Below are positions 44,130-53,384 of a stretch of DNA of 64,000 nucleotides, piece by piece. The notes under the pieces are model-generated. The model ran no database searches. It was not told the DNA's origin and saw only the letters and a program-made list of their open reading frames with translations. Made by a program: the position numbers and the translations under genes. Positions within the stretch are counted from its first letter, which is position 1, and every line of letters begins with the position of its first letter. This DNA comes from Allobosea sp. WAO (lineage in GTDB: Bacteria; Pseudomonadota; Alphaproteobacteria; Rhizobiales; Beijerinckiaceae). The stretch lies in assembly GCF_001509835.1 (NCBI RefSeq), contig NZ_JXTJ01000006.1:496001-560000 (forward strand), given 5' to 3'.

Positions 44130-45119
44130 ATGAAATTCGTGGGAATGACCGCATTGGCGAAGGTCGCCACGGTCCTCGGCTGTTTCGCCGCCGTGCCGGC
44201 CATGGCGCAGAACAAGGTCCAGATCCGGCTCGGCCATGTGCTCGCCGAGAACCACAGCTGGAACGTCGCGGCCAAGGGCTTCGCCGAGGATGTCGCCAAG
44301 GCGACCGAAGGCCGCGTCACCATCCAGGTTTTCCCGTCGGGCCAGCTCGGCACGGAGAAGGACGTCGTCGAGGGCCTGCAGATCGGCACCATGCAGGGCG
44401 GCGTGATCGGCAGCGGCTCGTTCCAGCCGATCGAGCCGCGCATGGGCATCGTCGAGCTTCCCTATGCCTGGCCGACCCGTGAAAAGGCCTTCGCTGCCTT
44501 CGATGGCGAGATGGGCACCGAGCTCGCCAAGCTGCTCGCGGCCAAGAACATCGTGGTGCTGGGCTGGTGGGAGAACGGCTATCGCCACATCACCACCAAG
44601 AAGGCGCCGGTCAACAAGCCGGAAGACCTGAAGGGCGTGAAGATCCGCGTGACGCCGGACAAGGTCCGCCTCGACACCTTCCGCGCGCTCGGCGCCGAGC
44701 CGGCGCCGCTGGCCTTCGGCGAGCTCTACTCGGCGCTGCAGCAGGGCGTGTTCGACGCGCAGGAGAACCCGCTCTCGATCATCGATTCCTCCTCCTTCGC
44801 CGACGTCCAGAAATATGCCGCCCTGACCGGCCATGTCTGGGGCGCCGCCTGCCTCGTCGTCAGCAAGCGCATCTGGGACCAGGTCGGCCCGGCCGACAAG
44901 GAGGCCGTGCTGGCCGCCGCCGCCAAGTGGCGCGACGAGCAGCGCAAGATGGTCACCGCCTCGGACCAGCAACTGGTCGAGAAGCTGACCAGCAAGGGCA
45001 TGACCGTCAACAAGGTCGACCCGACGCCGTTCATCGCCGCGGTCCAGCCGGTCTGGAAGTCGCAGGAAGCGGTCTATGGCCCGGCGCTAATGGCGCTGCT
45101 CGACAAGTACCGCAAGTAA
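44130..45119 (+). CDS. dctP: TRAP transporter substrate-binding protein (DctP family)
   Basis: A 329-residue periplasmic receptor with signal peptide to about residue 26 (VPAMAQ). Family signatures include RLGHVLAENHSWNVAAKGFA, DLKGVKIRVTPDKVR (the carboxylate-binding Arg) and LQQGVFDAQENPLSI. It captures an organic acid and hands it to the DctQ-DctM pair downstream. The hydrolase two genes on suggests a ureido- or carbamoyl-containing acid as ligand. AGAGGGG precedes the ATG. Confidence 0.93.
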   Translation: MKFVGMTALAKVATVLGCFAAVPAMAQNKVQIRLGHVLAENHSWNVAAKGFAEDVAKATEGRVTIQVFPSGQLGTEKDVVEGLQIGTMQGGVIGSGSFQPIEPRMGIVELPYAWPTREKAFAAFDGEMGTELAKLLAAKNIVVLGWWENGYRHITTKKAPVNKPEDLKGVKIRVTPDKVRLDTFRALGAEPAPLAFGELYSALQQGVFDAQENPLSIIDSSSFADVQKYAALTGHVWGAACLVVSKRIWDQVGPADKEAVLAAAAKWRDEQRKMVTASDQQLVEKLTSKGMTVNKVDPTPFIAAVQPVWKSQEAVYGPALMALLDKYRK

Positions 45120-45212
45120 CTCCGCAATCGCGGACAGGCAGGACGCCGCCAGGTGAAGGCCTGGCGGCGTCTCGCCTTCCGGCGATCCCAATCCCGCCGA
45201 GGAGAGGCTCTC

Positions 45213-45716
45213 ATGACCCCCGACTCATCGCCTGCCGCGCCAAAAGGCGTGCTCGCCCGTGGCGTCGACATCGTCGACCGGCTGACGCTGGGCGTCTCCT
45301 CCATCGGCGTCGCGCTGTTCAGCGCCGTCGTGGTCTATGTCGCCCTGGGGCGCTATCTTCTGGGCACGACGCCGTACTGGTCCGAGGAGCTGCCACGCAG
45401 CCTCTTGGTCTGGAGCGTCTTCATCGGCCTCGTACCGGCGACGGTGCGCGCCAGCCATCTCAATGCCGGCCTGCTGCCACTGCTGGTGCGCAATGAGCGC
45501 CTGCGGGGCAAGCTGGAGACCGTCGCCCGGCTGCTGACCGCGCTGTTCTTCGCCATCCTCGCCTATACCGGCTGGCAGCTCACCGAAGCCGGCCTCGACA
45601 GCCTGACGACCGCGCTGCAGCTCCCCAACGCCGTCGTCTATGCGGCGCTGCCGATCGGGGCCGGTCTCTCGGCCATCGTCATCCTCCTGCCCCTCTTCAA
45701 GGAGCGCGCCCCGTGA
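45213..45716 (+). CDS. dctQ: TRAP transporter small membrane subunit
   Basis: A 167-residue protein with four transmembrane helices, the small DctQ-type subunit that stabilises the large permease. The conserved YWSEELPRSLLVWSVFIGL segment between helices one and two and RASHLNAGLLPLLV are typical. ATG 45213 follows GAGGAGAGG. Its stop overlaps the next start (GTGA), so the two membrane subunits are translationally coupled. Confidence 0.92.
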   Translation: MTPDSSPAAPKGVLARGVDIVDRLTLGVSSIGVALFSAVVVYVALGRYLLGTTPYWSEELPRSLLVWSVFIGLVPATVRASHLNAGLLPLLVRNERLRGKLETVARLLTALFFAILAYTGWQLTEAGLDSLTTALQLPNAVVYAALPIGAGLSAIVILLPLFKERAP

Positions 45717-46999
45717 CGCTCGGACTTGCCCTGCTGCTCGCCAGCTTCACCGTGCTGGTGGCGCTGGACGCCCCGATCGCGGTCGCGCTCGGCCTCGCCT
45801 CGGTCGTCTACCTCCTGGTCTCGGACCTCGCGCCGATGATCGTCGTGGCGCAGCGCGTCCTCGCCGGCATCGACTCCTTCACACTGCTCGCGATCCCGCT
45901 CTTCCTGCTCGCCGGCCTGCTGCTGCTCCATGGCGACCTGACGCCGCGCATCATCCGGCTCTGCAGCGCCATCGTCGGGCGCGCCCGCGGCGGCCTCGCC
46001 ATCGTCATGGTGATGGGCTGCATGCTGTTCGGCGCGCTCTCGGGCTCCGGCGTCGCCGACGTCGTGGCGATCGGCACGATGATGCTGCCGGCAATGAAGG
46101 AGCGGGGCTACGACACCGGTTTCTCCTGCTCGCTGCTCGGCTGCGCCGGCTCGCTCGGCACGGTGATCCCGCCCAGCATCGTGCTGATCGTCTACGGCAC
46201 CGCCACCAACACCTCGATCGGCGCGCTCTTCGTCGCCGCCATCGTCCCCGGCATCCTGACGGGTCTCGGCCTGATGGTCGTCGCCTACATCATCGCGCGC
46301 CGGAACGACTGGCGCGGCGGCGAGGCCTTCAACTGGCGCGAACTCTGGCTGGCACTGAAGGATTCCTCGCTCGCTTTGCTCGGCCCGGTGATCATCATTG
46401 GCGGCATCCGCGGCGGCATCTTCACGGCGACGGAAGCGGCCGGCATCGGCGTGCTCTATGCGCTGATCGTAGGCGGCCTGATCTACCGCAAGCTCACCTT
46501 CCCGCTGATCTGGAACCTGGTGAAGCAGACGGCGGAAAGCTCGGCCTCGATCCTGTTCGTCATCGCCTGCGCCAGCATCTTCGGCTGGATCCTGGCGGCC
46601 GAGCAGGTGCCGCAGCTGATCGTCAACGCGATTTCCTCGGCGACGAGCAGCGCCACCGTCGCGCTCCTCTTGATGATGGGCGTGCTGCTGATCCTCGGCA
46701 CCTTCATGGAGACCATCGCGATCATTCTGATCCTGGCGCCGGTCTTCGTGCCGATCCTGCGCGCCTATCAGATCGATCCGGTGTTCTTCGGCGTGCTGCT
46801 GACGGTGAACCTCGCGATCGGCGCGAACACCCCGCCGCTCGGCATCGATCTTATGGCGGCCTGCCGGGTCGGCGGCATCCCGATGTCGGCCTCGTTCCGC
46901 TACCTGCTGCCGTTCATCGGCTCGATGGTGGCGGTGCTGCTGCTGATGGTGCTGTTCCCCGGCATCGTGCTCGGCCCGGCGCGCCTGTTCGGCCACTGA
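45713..46999 (+). CDS. dctM: TRAP transporter large permease subunit
   Basis: A 428-residue membrane protein with about 12 helices, the sodium-driven DctM permease. Recognised by LLAIPLFLLAGLLLLHGDLT, MVMGCMLFGALSGSGVADVV, GCAGSLGTVIPPSIVLIVYG and NLAIGANTPPLGIDLMAAC. It starts at GTG 45713 inside the dctQ stop. Confidence 0.95.
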   Translation: MTLGLALLLASFTVLVALDAPIAVALGLASVVYLLVSDLAPMIVVAQRVLAGIDSFTLLAIPLFLLAGLLLLHGDLTPRIIRLCSAIVGRARGGLAIVMVMGCMLFGALSGSGVADVVAIGTMMLPAMKERGYDTGFSCSLLGCAGSLGTVIPPSIVLIVYGTATNTSIGALFVAAIVPGILTGLGLMVVAYIIARRNDWRGGEAFNWRELWLALKDSSLALLGPVIIIGGIRGGIFTATEAAGIGVLYALIVGGLIYRKLTFPLIWNLVKQTAESSASILFVIACASIFGWILAAEQVPQLIVNAISSATSSATVALLLMMGVLLILGTFMETIAIILILAPVFVPILRAYQIDPVFFGVLLTVNLAIGANTPPLGIDLMAACRVGGIPMSASFRYLLPFIGSMVAVLLLMVLFPGIVLGPARLFGH

Positions 47000-47026
47000 A
47001 AATATCCAGATAGTCAGGAGAGTGTG

Positions 47027-48271
47027 ATGGCACTGCCAGCGTCTGCGCGCGTCGATATCGAGCGCTATTGGGCGACCCTCGAGCGTTCGGCTGAGATCGG
47101 CCGCGGCCGGCCGGGCGGCCTCTCGCGTCTTGCGCTCGGCGATGCCGACAAGCAGATGCGCGACGAGTTCGTCGGCTGGTGCCGCGAGGCCGGGCTCACC
47201 GTCCGCATCGACGGCATGGGCAACATCTTCGCGCGTCGCCCGGGCCTCGACGACAGCCTGCCGCCGGTGGTGATGGGCAGCCATCTCGACACGCAGGTGA
47301 ATGGCGGGCGCTTCGACGGCATCGCCGGCGTGCTCGGCGGGCTCGAAGTCTGCCGCGCGCTCGACGCGCTCGGCCACCGCACCCGCCGGCCGCTCGAAGT
47401 GGTTAACTGGACCAATGAGGAAGGCAGCCGCTTCTCGCCTCCCATGGTCGGTTCCGGCTGCTTCGTCGGCGCCTATGGGCTCGACTGGGCACGCGAGCGC
47501 CGCGACGATGACGGCAAGTCGATCGGCGAGGAGCTGGCCCGGATCGGCTATCTCGGCGAGATGGAGGAGAAGCCGCACGCCTTCGACGCCTATTTCGAGT
47601 TCCATATCGAGCAGGGTTACTATCTCGACCGCGACGGCATGCAGGTCGGCGTCGTCACCGGGGGCTATCCGAGCACCGGCATGCTGGTCGAGTTCCGCGG
47701 CGAGACCGCCCATACGGGCCCCTGGCCGATGGAGCGGCGCAAGAACGCGCTGATCGCCGGGGCGCGCCTGCTGGTCGCCGTCGACGAACTCGGCTGGGAA
47801 TATGCCGGCAGCGGCGGAAAGGCGACGGCGGCACGGCTGATCGCCTGGCCGAACAAGCCGGGCATCCTCTCCGACTGGGCCCAGACCGTCTGCGATGTCC
47901 GCCATTCCGACCCGGAAACCGCGCAGGTGATGGCCGAGCGCATGCGCCGCGCCGTCGGCGAGGCGGCGGCCCGTGCCGGCTGCAGCGCCGAGATCCTCGA
48001 CGTCTGGAACTGGGGCGGCGCGATCTTCGCGCCGGAGCTGATCGAGCAGGTCCGCAGCGCCTCGCACGCCATGGACTACCGGACGCAGGACATCCTCAGC
48101 CAGGCCGGGCACGACGCCTATTTCGTCGCGCGCCATGCCCCGACGACGATGATCTTTGCGCCCTGCAAGGGCGGCATCACCCACAACAACGAGGAAAACT
48201 GCGACCGGGACGATCTCGAGCCCGGCCTCAACGTGCTGCTCCAGTCGGTCGTCGCCCGCGCCGACCGCTAA
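47027..48271 (+). CDS. M20-family amidohydrolase (N-carbamoyl-amino-acid hydrolase / allantoate amidohydrolase type)
   Basis: A 414-residue cytoplasmic dinuclear metal hydrolase of the HyuC/AllC group. Metal ligands and signature segments: VMGSHLDTQVNGGRFDGIAG, NWTNEEGSRF, YFEFHIEQG, GETAHTGPWPMERRKNA and THNNEENC. It cleaves carbamoyl or ureido groups from amino or ureido acids. It is 27 bp after dctM and closes the TRAP operon at a terminator, so it probably processes the imported compound. ATG 47027 is best spaced from AGGAG. Confidence 0.9.
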   Translation: MALPASARVDIERYWATLERSAEIGRGRPGGLSRLALGDADKQMRDEFVGWCREAGLTVRIDGMGNIFARRPGLDDSLPPVVMGSHLDTQVNGGRFDGIAGVLGGLEVCRALDALGHRTRRPLEVVNWTNEEGSRFSPPMVGSGCFVGAYGLDWARERRDDDGKSIGEELARIGYLGEMEEKPHAFDAYFEFHIEQGYYLDRDGMQVGVVTGGYPSTGMLVEFRGETAHTGPWPMERRKNALIAGARLLVAVDELGWEYAGSGGKATAARLIAWPNKPGILSDWAQTVCDVRHSDPETAQVMAERMRRAVGEAAARAGCSAEILDVWNWGGAIFAPELIEQVRSASHAMDYRTQDILSQAGHDAYFVARHAPTTMIFAPCKGGITHNNEENCDRDDLEPGLNVLLQSVVARADR

Positions 48272-48293
48272 GGCAACTGCAACTCATGAAAAA

Positions 48294-48331
48294 GGGCTCG
48301 CCGGGCATTCCCTGGCGAGCCCCTTTTCTTT
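48294..48331. terminator. Terminator after the amidohydrolase
   Basis: GGGCTCGCC (48294-48302) pairs with GGCGAGCCC (48314-48322); A-run before and CTTTTCTTT after, so it can serve both the TRAP operon and the convergent ridA gene. Confidence 0.85.
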
Positions 48332-48346
48332 GTGGCGCGAGGCGCC

Positions 48347-48742
48347 TCAGCCGATCGTGGCGATGCACTCGATCTCGATGTCGAAGGGCAGGGTCCAGGG
48401 CTTGATGGCGAGGCTGGTCCTCGCCGGGAAGCCGTCGGCGAAGCGGGTCCGGTAGACGGCGTTGACGCCGGCCATCAGAGCGGGGTCGGTGACGTAGACG
48501 GTCGCCTTCACGACGGCGTCGAGCGAGGAGCCGCCATGGCGCAGCGCGACGTCGAGCGCGTCGAGCGCAGCGCGGGTCTGGGTCTCGATATCGCCGGTGA
48601 CGATCTCGCCGGTGACCAGATCGACCGGCGGCATGCCGCAGGTGAAGAGCAGGCCGCCGGCGCGGGCCAGCGCCGAGGTCGGGGCGCCGAGCCGGCGGAT
48701 CGCCTCCGAGATGACGGGGACTTCGATGATTTCTCTTTTCAT
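48347..48742 (-). CDS. RidA family protein
   Basis: A 131-residue YjgF/YER057c/UK114-fold protein. RidA enzymes hydrolyse reactive enamines and imines; many paralogs serve specific catabolic routes. Visible here: ARAGGLLFTCGMPPVDLVTG, the internal LDAVVKATVYVTDP and the C-terminal DIEIECIATIG. The Arg that binds substrate carboxylate in true RidA is probably in VYRTRFADGFPARTSLA. Its promoter region carries the same LysR box as the TRAP operon, suggesting a shared catabolic task. Confidence 0.92.
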   Translation of the reverse strand: MKREIIEVPVISEAIRRLGAPTSALARAGGLLFTCGMPPVDLVTGEIVTGDIETQTRAALDALDVALRHGGSSLDAVVKATVYVTDPALMAGVNAVYRTRFADGFPARTSLAIKPWTLPFDIEIECIATIG

Positions 48743-48779
48743 GGCAGGCGCAGCCTTCTCGATCTGGTTCCCGCGAAGG

Positions 48780-49775
48780 CTAGAGGGCTTTGCGCGGGGC
48801 GTCAGATAGATATTGGCTATCCGAAGCAGAGTCCGGGTTGTCGCCCGCCGGCTCGGCCGTCAGCAATTCGGCCTCGAAGACGCGCTGGAACGCCGCTTCC
48901 GCAGCGCTCAGTTCCATCGCCGGGTTGGTGATGAAGTAGAGATCGGCGCCAAGATTCTCGTCCGGCAAGGAAAGGTCCCAGAGCGTGCCGGCATCGAGCG
49001 CGTCCTGGACGGAGGCGACGGGCAGGATGCCGATGCCCATGCCGGCCGCGATCATCCGCGCGACCTCCTCGAGATTGGGGCTGGAGCCGACGATGCGGCT
49101 GCCGAGGCCGACGCCCTGGCGCAGCGAGACCATCGGTTCGAGGGCCCCGTCCTGGCCGCAGGCGAGCGCGATGAAGGGCTCGTCCTTCATGTCGGCGAGC
49201 GGGATGTCCTTCAGCCCGTAGAGCGGGTGGTCGCGTCCGCACAGGATGCCGAATTCCTCGCGCAGCAGCAGCCGGCAGGTCAGCCCGGCCAGTGGATTCG
49301 GCAAGAGGCAGATGCCGAACGGGCTCAGCTTCTGTGAGACGGCGCGGACGATGTCCTGGCTGGTCGCGACGTCGATGCGGACATTGACCGAGGGGTGCTG
49401 GCGGTTCAGCAGGGTCAGCGAACGGTCGAGCACCGGCATCACGACATGGGTGACGACCAGGATGCGGACGAGGCCGGTGAGCTCGTCATGCTCCTCCGAC
49501 AGCTTGTCGCCGATCCGGGCGACGCTGCGGTAGATGTCGACGCATTCCTTGTAGAGCAGCTCGCCGCGCTTGGTCAGCACGAAGCGGCGGCTGTCGCGCT
49601 GGATCAGTTGGCTGCCCAGCGTCTCCTCCAACCGCTGCAGGGCGGCGCTGACCGAGGGCTGCCGGACCAGCAGGCGGTCTGCCGCCTTGGTGATGGAACG
49701 CTCCTCCACGATCACCAGGAAGGTGTGGAGCAGGTTCCAGTTCAGGTGGTGCAGCTTGGGGCGTGTCGCATTCAA
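48780..49775 (-). CDS. LysR family transcriptional regulator
   Basis: A 331-residue regulator. Winged helix at the N-terminus: NWNLLHTFLVIVEERSITKA, then DRLLVRQPSVSAALQRLEETLG. A two-lobed co-inducer domain follows. No ATG lies at the expected place; TTG 49775 with GGGAGAG upstream is the likely start, and TTG 49808 is an alternative. The last codons contain the 15-bp box at 48806-48820, so its own 3' end doubles as the ridA control site. It probably governs the TRAP operon and ridA. Confidence 0.9.
   Translation of the reverse strand: MNATRPKLHHLNWNLLHTFLVIVEERSITKAADRLLVRQPSVSAALQRLEETLGSQLIQRDSRRFVLTKRGELLYKECVDIYRSVARIGDKLSEEHDELTGLVRILVVTHVVMPVLDRSLTLLNRQHPSVNVRIDVATSQDIVRAVSQKLSPFGICLLPNPLAGLTCRLLLREEFGILCGRDHPLYGLKDIPLADMKDEPFIALACGQDGALEPMVSLRQGVGLGSRIVGSSPNLEEVARMIAAGMGIGILPVASVQDALDAGTLWDLSLPDENLGADLYFITNPAMELSAAEAAFQRVFEAELLTAEPAGDNPDSASDSQYLSDAPRKAL
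48806..48820. promoter_or_regulatory. LysR-type box upstream of ridA
   Basis: ATAGATATTGGCTAT, exact reverse complement of 44046-44060, lying in the 3' coding end of the LysR gene and 64 bp before the ridA start. The matching distance (64 against 70 bp) to both gene starts supports a real operator. Confidence 0.65.
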
Positions 49776-49882
49776 CGGGGCTCTCCCGAGCCTCGCTGCG
49801 AGGCTCAACGGCGGGTCGGCCTCATATCGCTCCCGATGCCCGGAGGTGGCAACGGCTTTCTCGGGGGAGCTGCTCTTGCGCC

Positions 49883-50716
49883 TCAGGCGAAGGACGGCGC
49901 CAGGATCGCCCGGGTGCGCAGCCAGCTCTCGCGATCGGGCGCGCAGAGCAGGCCGAGCGTCGGGTTCGCCGGGCGATAGGGCTCGCCGTCGAGCATGCGG
50001 ACATGGCCGCCGGCCTCGGCATAGATCAGCGAGCCCGGCGCGTGGTCCCAGGGGCTGAGCCGGCCATAGAGCAGGAAATGCCCGTTTCCGGCGGCGGCCA
50101 GCCGGTACTCATGGCCGCAGCAGCGCAGCGAGGAGACATTGCCGAAGGCCGGCAGACGCCCCGGAATCTCGCTCCGCAGCGGTTCGGGGAAATACTGCCA
50201 GCTGACCATGCCGGTCATTTCGGCAGGGGCGGCGGCCGGCGCCACCTTCAGATCGCGGCTCTTGCCGTCCTCGCGGGCGAGCCAGGCGCCTTCGCCGCGC
50301 AACGCCATGGCGCTGTCGGCGACGATCGGGTCATGTATCACTGCCGCGACGACCTCGCCCTTGACCAGCGCTGCCGCCATCACCGCGAAGAGCGGCAGGT
50401 CGGAGGCGTAGTTGAGCGTGCCGTCGATCGGATCGATGACGAAGGCGAGCTCGGCATCCGCCAGACTCTCGAGCAGAGCCGGATTGGCAGCGACGCCTTC
50501 CTCACCGATCAGGGCGGCACCCGGAAAGGCGCGAGCGAGCTCGGCGCTGATGAAGCGCTCCGCCGCCTCGTCGGCCTCGGTGACGAGGTCGGTCGCCGAG
50601 CGTTTCTCGCGGATCTCGCCCTCGGCGAGGTTGCGGAAGCGCGGCATCACCTCGCGGCGGCCGGCCTCGGCGAGGATGCGCGCGAGCGTCTCATGGTCCT
50701 GGCGTGAGAAGATCAT
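49883..50716 (-). CDS. Inositol monophosphatase family phosphatase
   Basis: A 277-residue Mg2+-dependent, Li+-sensitive type phosphatase. Metal sites: LIGEEG, VIDPIDGTLNYASDLPLF and the C-terminal SPWDHAPGSLIYAEAGG. The family dephosphorylates inositol phosphates, histidinol phosphate, or other sugar phosphates; the substrate is not fixed by sequence. It is the last gene of a six-gene leftward operon with an EEP hydrolase and a Ugp-like importer, so it may strip phosphate from an imported phosphate ester or its product. Confidence 0.88.
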   Translation of the reverse strand: MIFSRQDHETLARILAEAGRREVMPRFRNLAEGEIREKRSATDLVTEADEAAERFISAELARAFPGAALIGEEGVAANPALLESLADAELAFVIDPIDGTLNYASDLPLFAVMAAALVKGEVVAAVIHDPIVADSAMALRGEGAWLAREDGKSRDLKVAPAAAPAEMTGMVSWQYFPEPLRSEIPGRLPAFGNVSSLRCCGHEYRLAAAGNGHFLLYGRLSPWDHAPGSLIYAEAGGHVRMLDGEPYRPANPTLGLLCAPDRESWLRTRAILAPSFA

Positions 50717-50755
50717 CGTGGTCCGGTCGTGGAGGGCGCGGTTCGATTGCGGCGT

Positions 50756-51598
50756 TCAGCCGAGGTCGAACTCGACGAGGATGGGCTGGTGGTCGGAGAT
50801 CTTGGTCTCGACATCGCAGATGACGGTGCGCGCGCGGGCCGCGAGATCGGGCGTCGCCAGCACGTAGTCGAGGCAGCCGGGCTGGCCATAGGTCTGGTCG
50901 AAGAGATTGGCGGTCGGCGGGTGCGGCGCCTCGCCCATCACCGAGGGCCAGAGATCGACGAGCGGCGGCTCGCCGCCCGCGAAGGGCGCCATCAGCCTTG
51001 CCAGCACCGGATCGTCGGGCCGCATGTTGAAGTCGCCGGTGAGCACCGCGCTCGGCGAGCTCGGCGTCATCCTGTAGGTGTGCGGCCCGGCGGAACGGGG
51101 CTTCGCGTGACGCGCAAGTGCCATGCGATGGGCCTCGCGGATACCCTCGACCTGCGCGGCGCGCAGCTCGGAGGCGGAGTATTCGAGATGCGTCGTCATC
51201 AGCCTGACCGGCCCCATCGGCGTCAGCGCCATGGCCTCGATCATCATGCGCGGCATGTTGCGGGTTTCGGCCGCTTCCCAGGGCAGGAGATGGCGCAGAA
51301 TCTGCGCGACCGGATAGCGCGTCAGCAGCATGTTGCCGAAGCGCCGGCGGCCGCCCTTGCCGTCATCGACATCGACGCCGATGCCCTCGATCGCGGTGAA
51401 GCCGGGCAGCAACTCGGCGAAGCGCGCGAACTGGTTCGTCTCGTCGTTGAAGTCGAGCTCGGGGAAGTTGTCGGCGACTTCCTGCAGGCAGAGCACGTCG
51501 AAATCGGCCATCTGCCGGGCATGGGCGACGACGCGCGCCGGATCGACGCGGTTGTCCATGCCGCGGGCCCACTGAATGTTCCAGGTGATCAGTTTCAT
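50756..51598 (-). CDS. EEP-family phosphodiesterase/nuclease
   Basis: A 280-residue EEP-fold hydrolase with a complete active site: TWNIQWARG, CLQEVADN, MTTHLEYSA, TGDFNMRPDD, LDYVLATPD and the final ISDHQPIL. No signal peptide. Its place between an importer and a phosphatase suggests that it opens a phosphodiester taken up by the importer, as GDPD-type UgpQ does in classical ugp operons; this is inference. It lies 16 bp after the upstream permease gene. Confidence 0.87.
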   Translation of the reverse strand: MKLITWNIQWARGMDNRVDPARVVAHARQMADFDVLCLQEVADNFPELDFNDETNQFARFAELLPGFTAIEGIGVDVDDGKGGRRRFGNMLLTRYPVAQILRHLLPWEAAETRNMPRMMIEAMALTPMGPVRLMTTHLEYSASELRAAQVEGIREAHRMALARHAKPRSAGPHTYRMTPSSPSAVLTGDFNMRPDDPVLARLMAPFAGGEPPLVDLWPSVMGEAPHPPTANLFDQTYGQPGCLDYVLATPDLAARARTVICDVETKISDHQPILVEFDLG

Positions 51599-51614
51599 TG
51601 GATTAGCCGTCTCG

Positions 51615-52490
51615 TCACTTGATGCCAGCGCGCATGAAGCTCTGCACGAACTGGCGCTGGAACAGCAGGAAGCCGACCAGCAGCGGCGCCGAGGTCATCA
51701 GCGTCGCCGCGCAGATCACCGCCCAGTCGATGCCCTGGTCGGTCGAGGAGAAGACCTGCAGGCCGACGGTTAGCGGGCGTGCCTCGACCGAGTTCGTCAC
51801 CAGCAGCGGCCAGAGGAAGTTGTTCCAGTGATAGCTGACCGAGACCAGTCCGTAGGCGATGTAGGTCGGCTTGGCGAGCGGCACATAGACCTTCATCAGC
51901 ACCTGCAGCGGGCTCGCCCCCTCGACGCGGGCGGCGTCGTCGAGCTCCTTGGGCACCGTCTTGAAGGTCTGGCGCAGCAGGAAGATGCCGAAGGCCGAGG
52001 CGATATAGGGCAGGGCTATGGCCGTGATGGTGTCGACCAGTCCGAACTTCGCCATGGTGCGGTAGTTCTCGACGATCAGCGCGTCCGGCATGATCATCAG
52101 CTGGGCGAGGATCAGCGCGAAGGCGACGTCCCGCCCCCAGAAATCCTGGCGCGCCAGCGCATAGGCCGCGAGCGTGCCGAGCACGAGCTGGCAGGCGAGG
52201 ATCAGCGTCACCAGCACGAAGGTGTTGAGGAAGTAGCGGGCGAAGGGCGCGGCGGCCCAGGCGCGGGAGAAATTCTCGAGCGTCAGCGGCGCGGTCAGCT
52301 CGAAGCGCGTGGTGAACTCGCTGGGGTGGAAAGCCGCCCAGACCGCATAGGCCAAGGGCAGCACCCAGATCAGCGCGAGCAGGATGGCGCCGAAGGATTC
52401 CAGCGTCAGCGAAAGGCCCGTGGGTGCGTAAGGGTCGGTGCGGGTGATGCTGCCGGCGGGCAGCTTTGCGGGCTTGGCGGCGGCGCTCAT
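51615..52490 (-). CDS. ABC importer permease (UgpE/MalG type)
   Basis: A 291-residue permease with six transmembrane helices of the carbohydrate-uptake-1 family. The coupling loop is ELDDAARVEGASPLQVLMKVYVP, and SYHWNNFLWPLLVTNS is typical of UgpE, the glycerol-3-phosphate permease. Overlaps the partner permease by 4 bp. Ligand unproven. Confidence 0.9.
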   Translation of the reverse strand: MSAAAKPAKLPAGSITRTDPYAPTGLSLTLESFGAILLALIWVLPLAYAVWAAFHPSEFTTRFELTAPLTLENFSRAWAAAPFARYFLNTFVLVTLILACQLVLGTLAAYALARQDFWGRDVAFALILAQLMIMPDALIVENYRTMAKFGLVDTITAIALPYIASAFGIFLLRQTFKTVPKELDDAARVEGASPLQVLMKVYVPLAKPTYIAYGLVSVSYHWNNFLWPLLVTNSVEARPLTVGLQVFSSTDQGIDWAVICAATLMTSAPLLVGFLLFQRQFVQSFMRAGIK

Positions 52491-53365
52491 CGATAATGCG
52501 TCCTGCGTTCGAGCCAGCCGTACTGGATGAAAGCTATCAGGGCGAGCAGGGCGAGCAGCACGCAGGTCAGCGCTGCCGCATAGGCCGTGTCCCAGAAGCT
52601 GAAACCGACCTGGTAGATGTAGTAGAGCAGCAGCGTCGTCGCATTGTCCGGGCCGCCGCGCGTCATCACGAAGAGATGGTCGACCATGCGGAAGGCGTTG
52701 ATCATCGCATTGATCAGCACGAACAGCGTCGTCGGCATCAGCAGCGGGAATTGGATCCGCCGGAAATAGGTCCAGCGCGAGGCGCCCTCGATCGCCGCCG
52801 CCTCGCCGAGGCTGGGCGGGATCGTCTGCAGCGCCGCCAGGTAGAAGATCATGAAGAAGCCGGCTTCCTTCCAGACCGCGACGATGGTGACGGCGTAGAG
52901 CGCGGTGTCCTGCGAGCCGAGCCAGTTGGTCGGCCTGCCGCCGAAGAAGGCGACGATCTGCTCGAGCAGCCCGTATTGCGGCGTGAAGAAGAACAGCCAG
53001 ATATTGGCGACCGCGATCATCGGCAGCACGGTCGGCGTGAAATAGGCCATGCGGACCCAGGTGCGCGCCAGGATGCGGTCGTTGACCCAGACCGCCATCA
53101 GCAGGGCAAGGGCGATCGAGGTCGGGACCGTGCCGAGCGCGAACCAGAGGTTATTGGTCATCGCCTTCCAGAAGATCGGGTCGGCGAGCATCTGCTGGTA
53201 GTTGTCGAGGCCAATGAACCGCGCGGGCCTGCGCCCGCGCGGTGTCGAGTAGAAGGAATCGATGAAGCTCGCGACAGCGGGCCAGTGCGTGAAGAGGGCG
53301 AGGCACGCCATGGCCGGCAGCAGCAGCAGCCAGCCATGGAGGGTCGCGGTCGCGCGGGTGTTCAT
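52487..53365 (-). CDS. ABC importer permease (UgpA/MalF type)
   Basis: A 292-residue permease with six helices; coupling loop SLGEAAAIEGASRWTYFRRIQ and the segment MVDHLFVMTRGGPDNATTLL are characteristic of UgpA-like proteins. It pairs with the next gene to form the channel. The start is 19 bp after the binding-protein stop. Confidence 0.9.
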   Translation of the reverse strand: MNTRATATLHGWLLLLPAMACLALFTHWPAVASFIDSFYSTPRGRRPARFIGLDNYQQMLADPIFWKAMTNNLWFALGTVPTSIALALLMAVWVNDRILARTWVRMAYFTPTVLPMIAVANIWLFFFTPQYGLLEQIVAFFGGRPTNWLGSQDTALYAVTIVAVWKEAGFFMIFYLAALQTIPPSLGEAAAIEGASRWTYFRRIQFPLLMPTTLFVLINAMINAFRMVDHLFVMTRGGPDNATTLLLYYIYQVGFSFWDTAYAAALTCVLLALLALIAFIQYGWLERRTHYR

Positions 53366-53384
53366 CGTCCGCTTCGTCGTCCGG

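Noticed and set aside
45638..48184. Leftward 848-codon frame
   Set aside because: Antisense of dctM and the amidohydrolase; composition rich in Asp, His, Arg, Gln with no domain.
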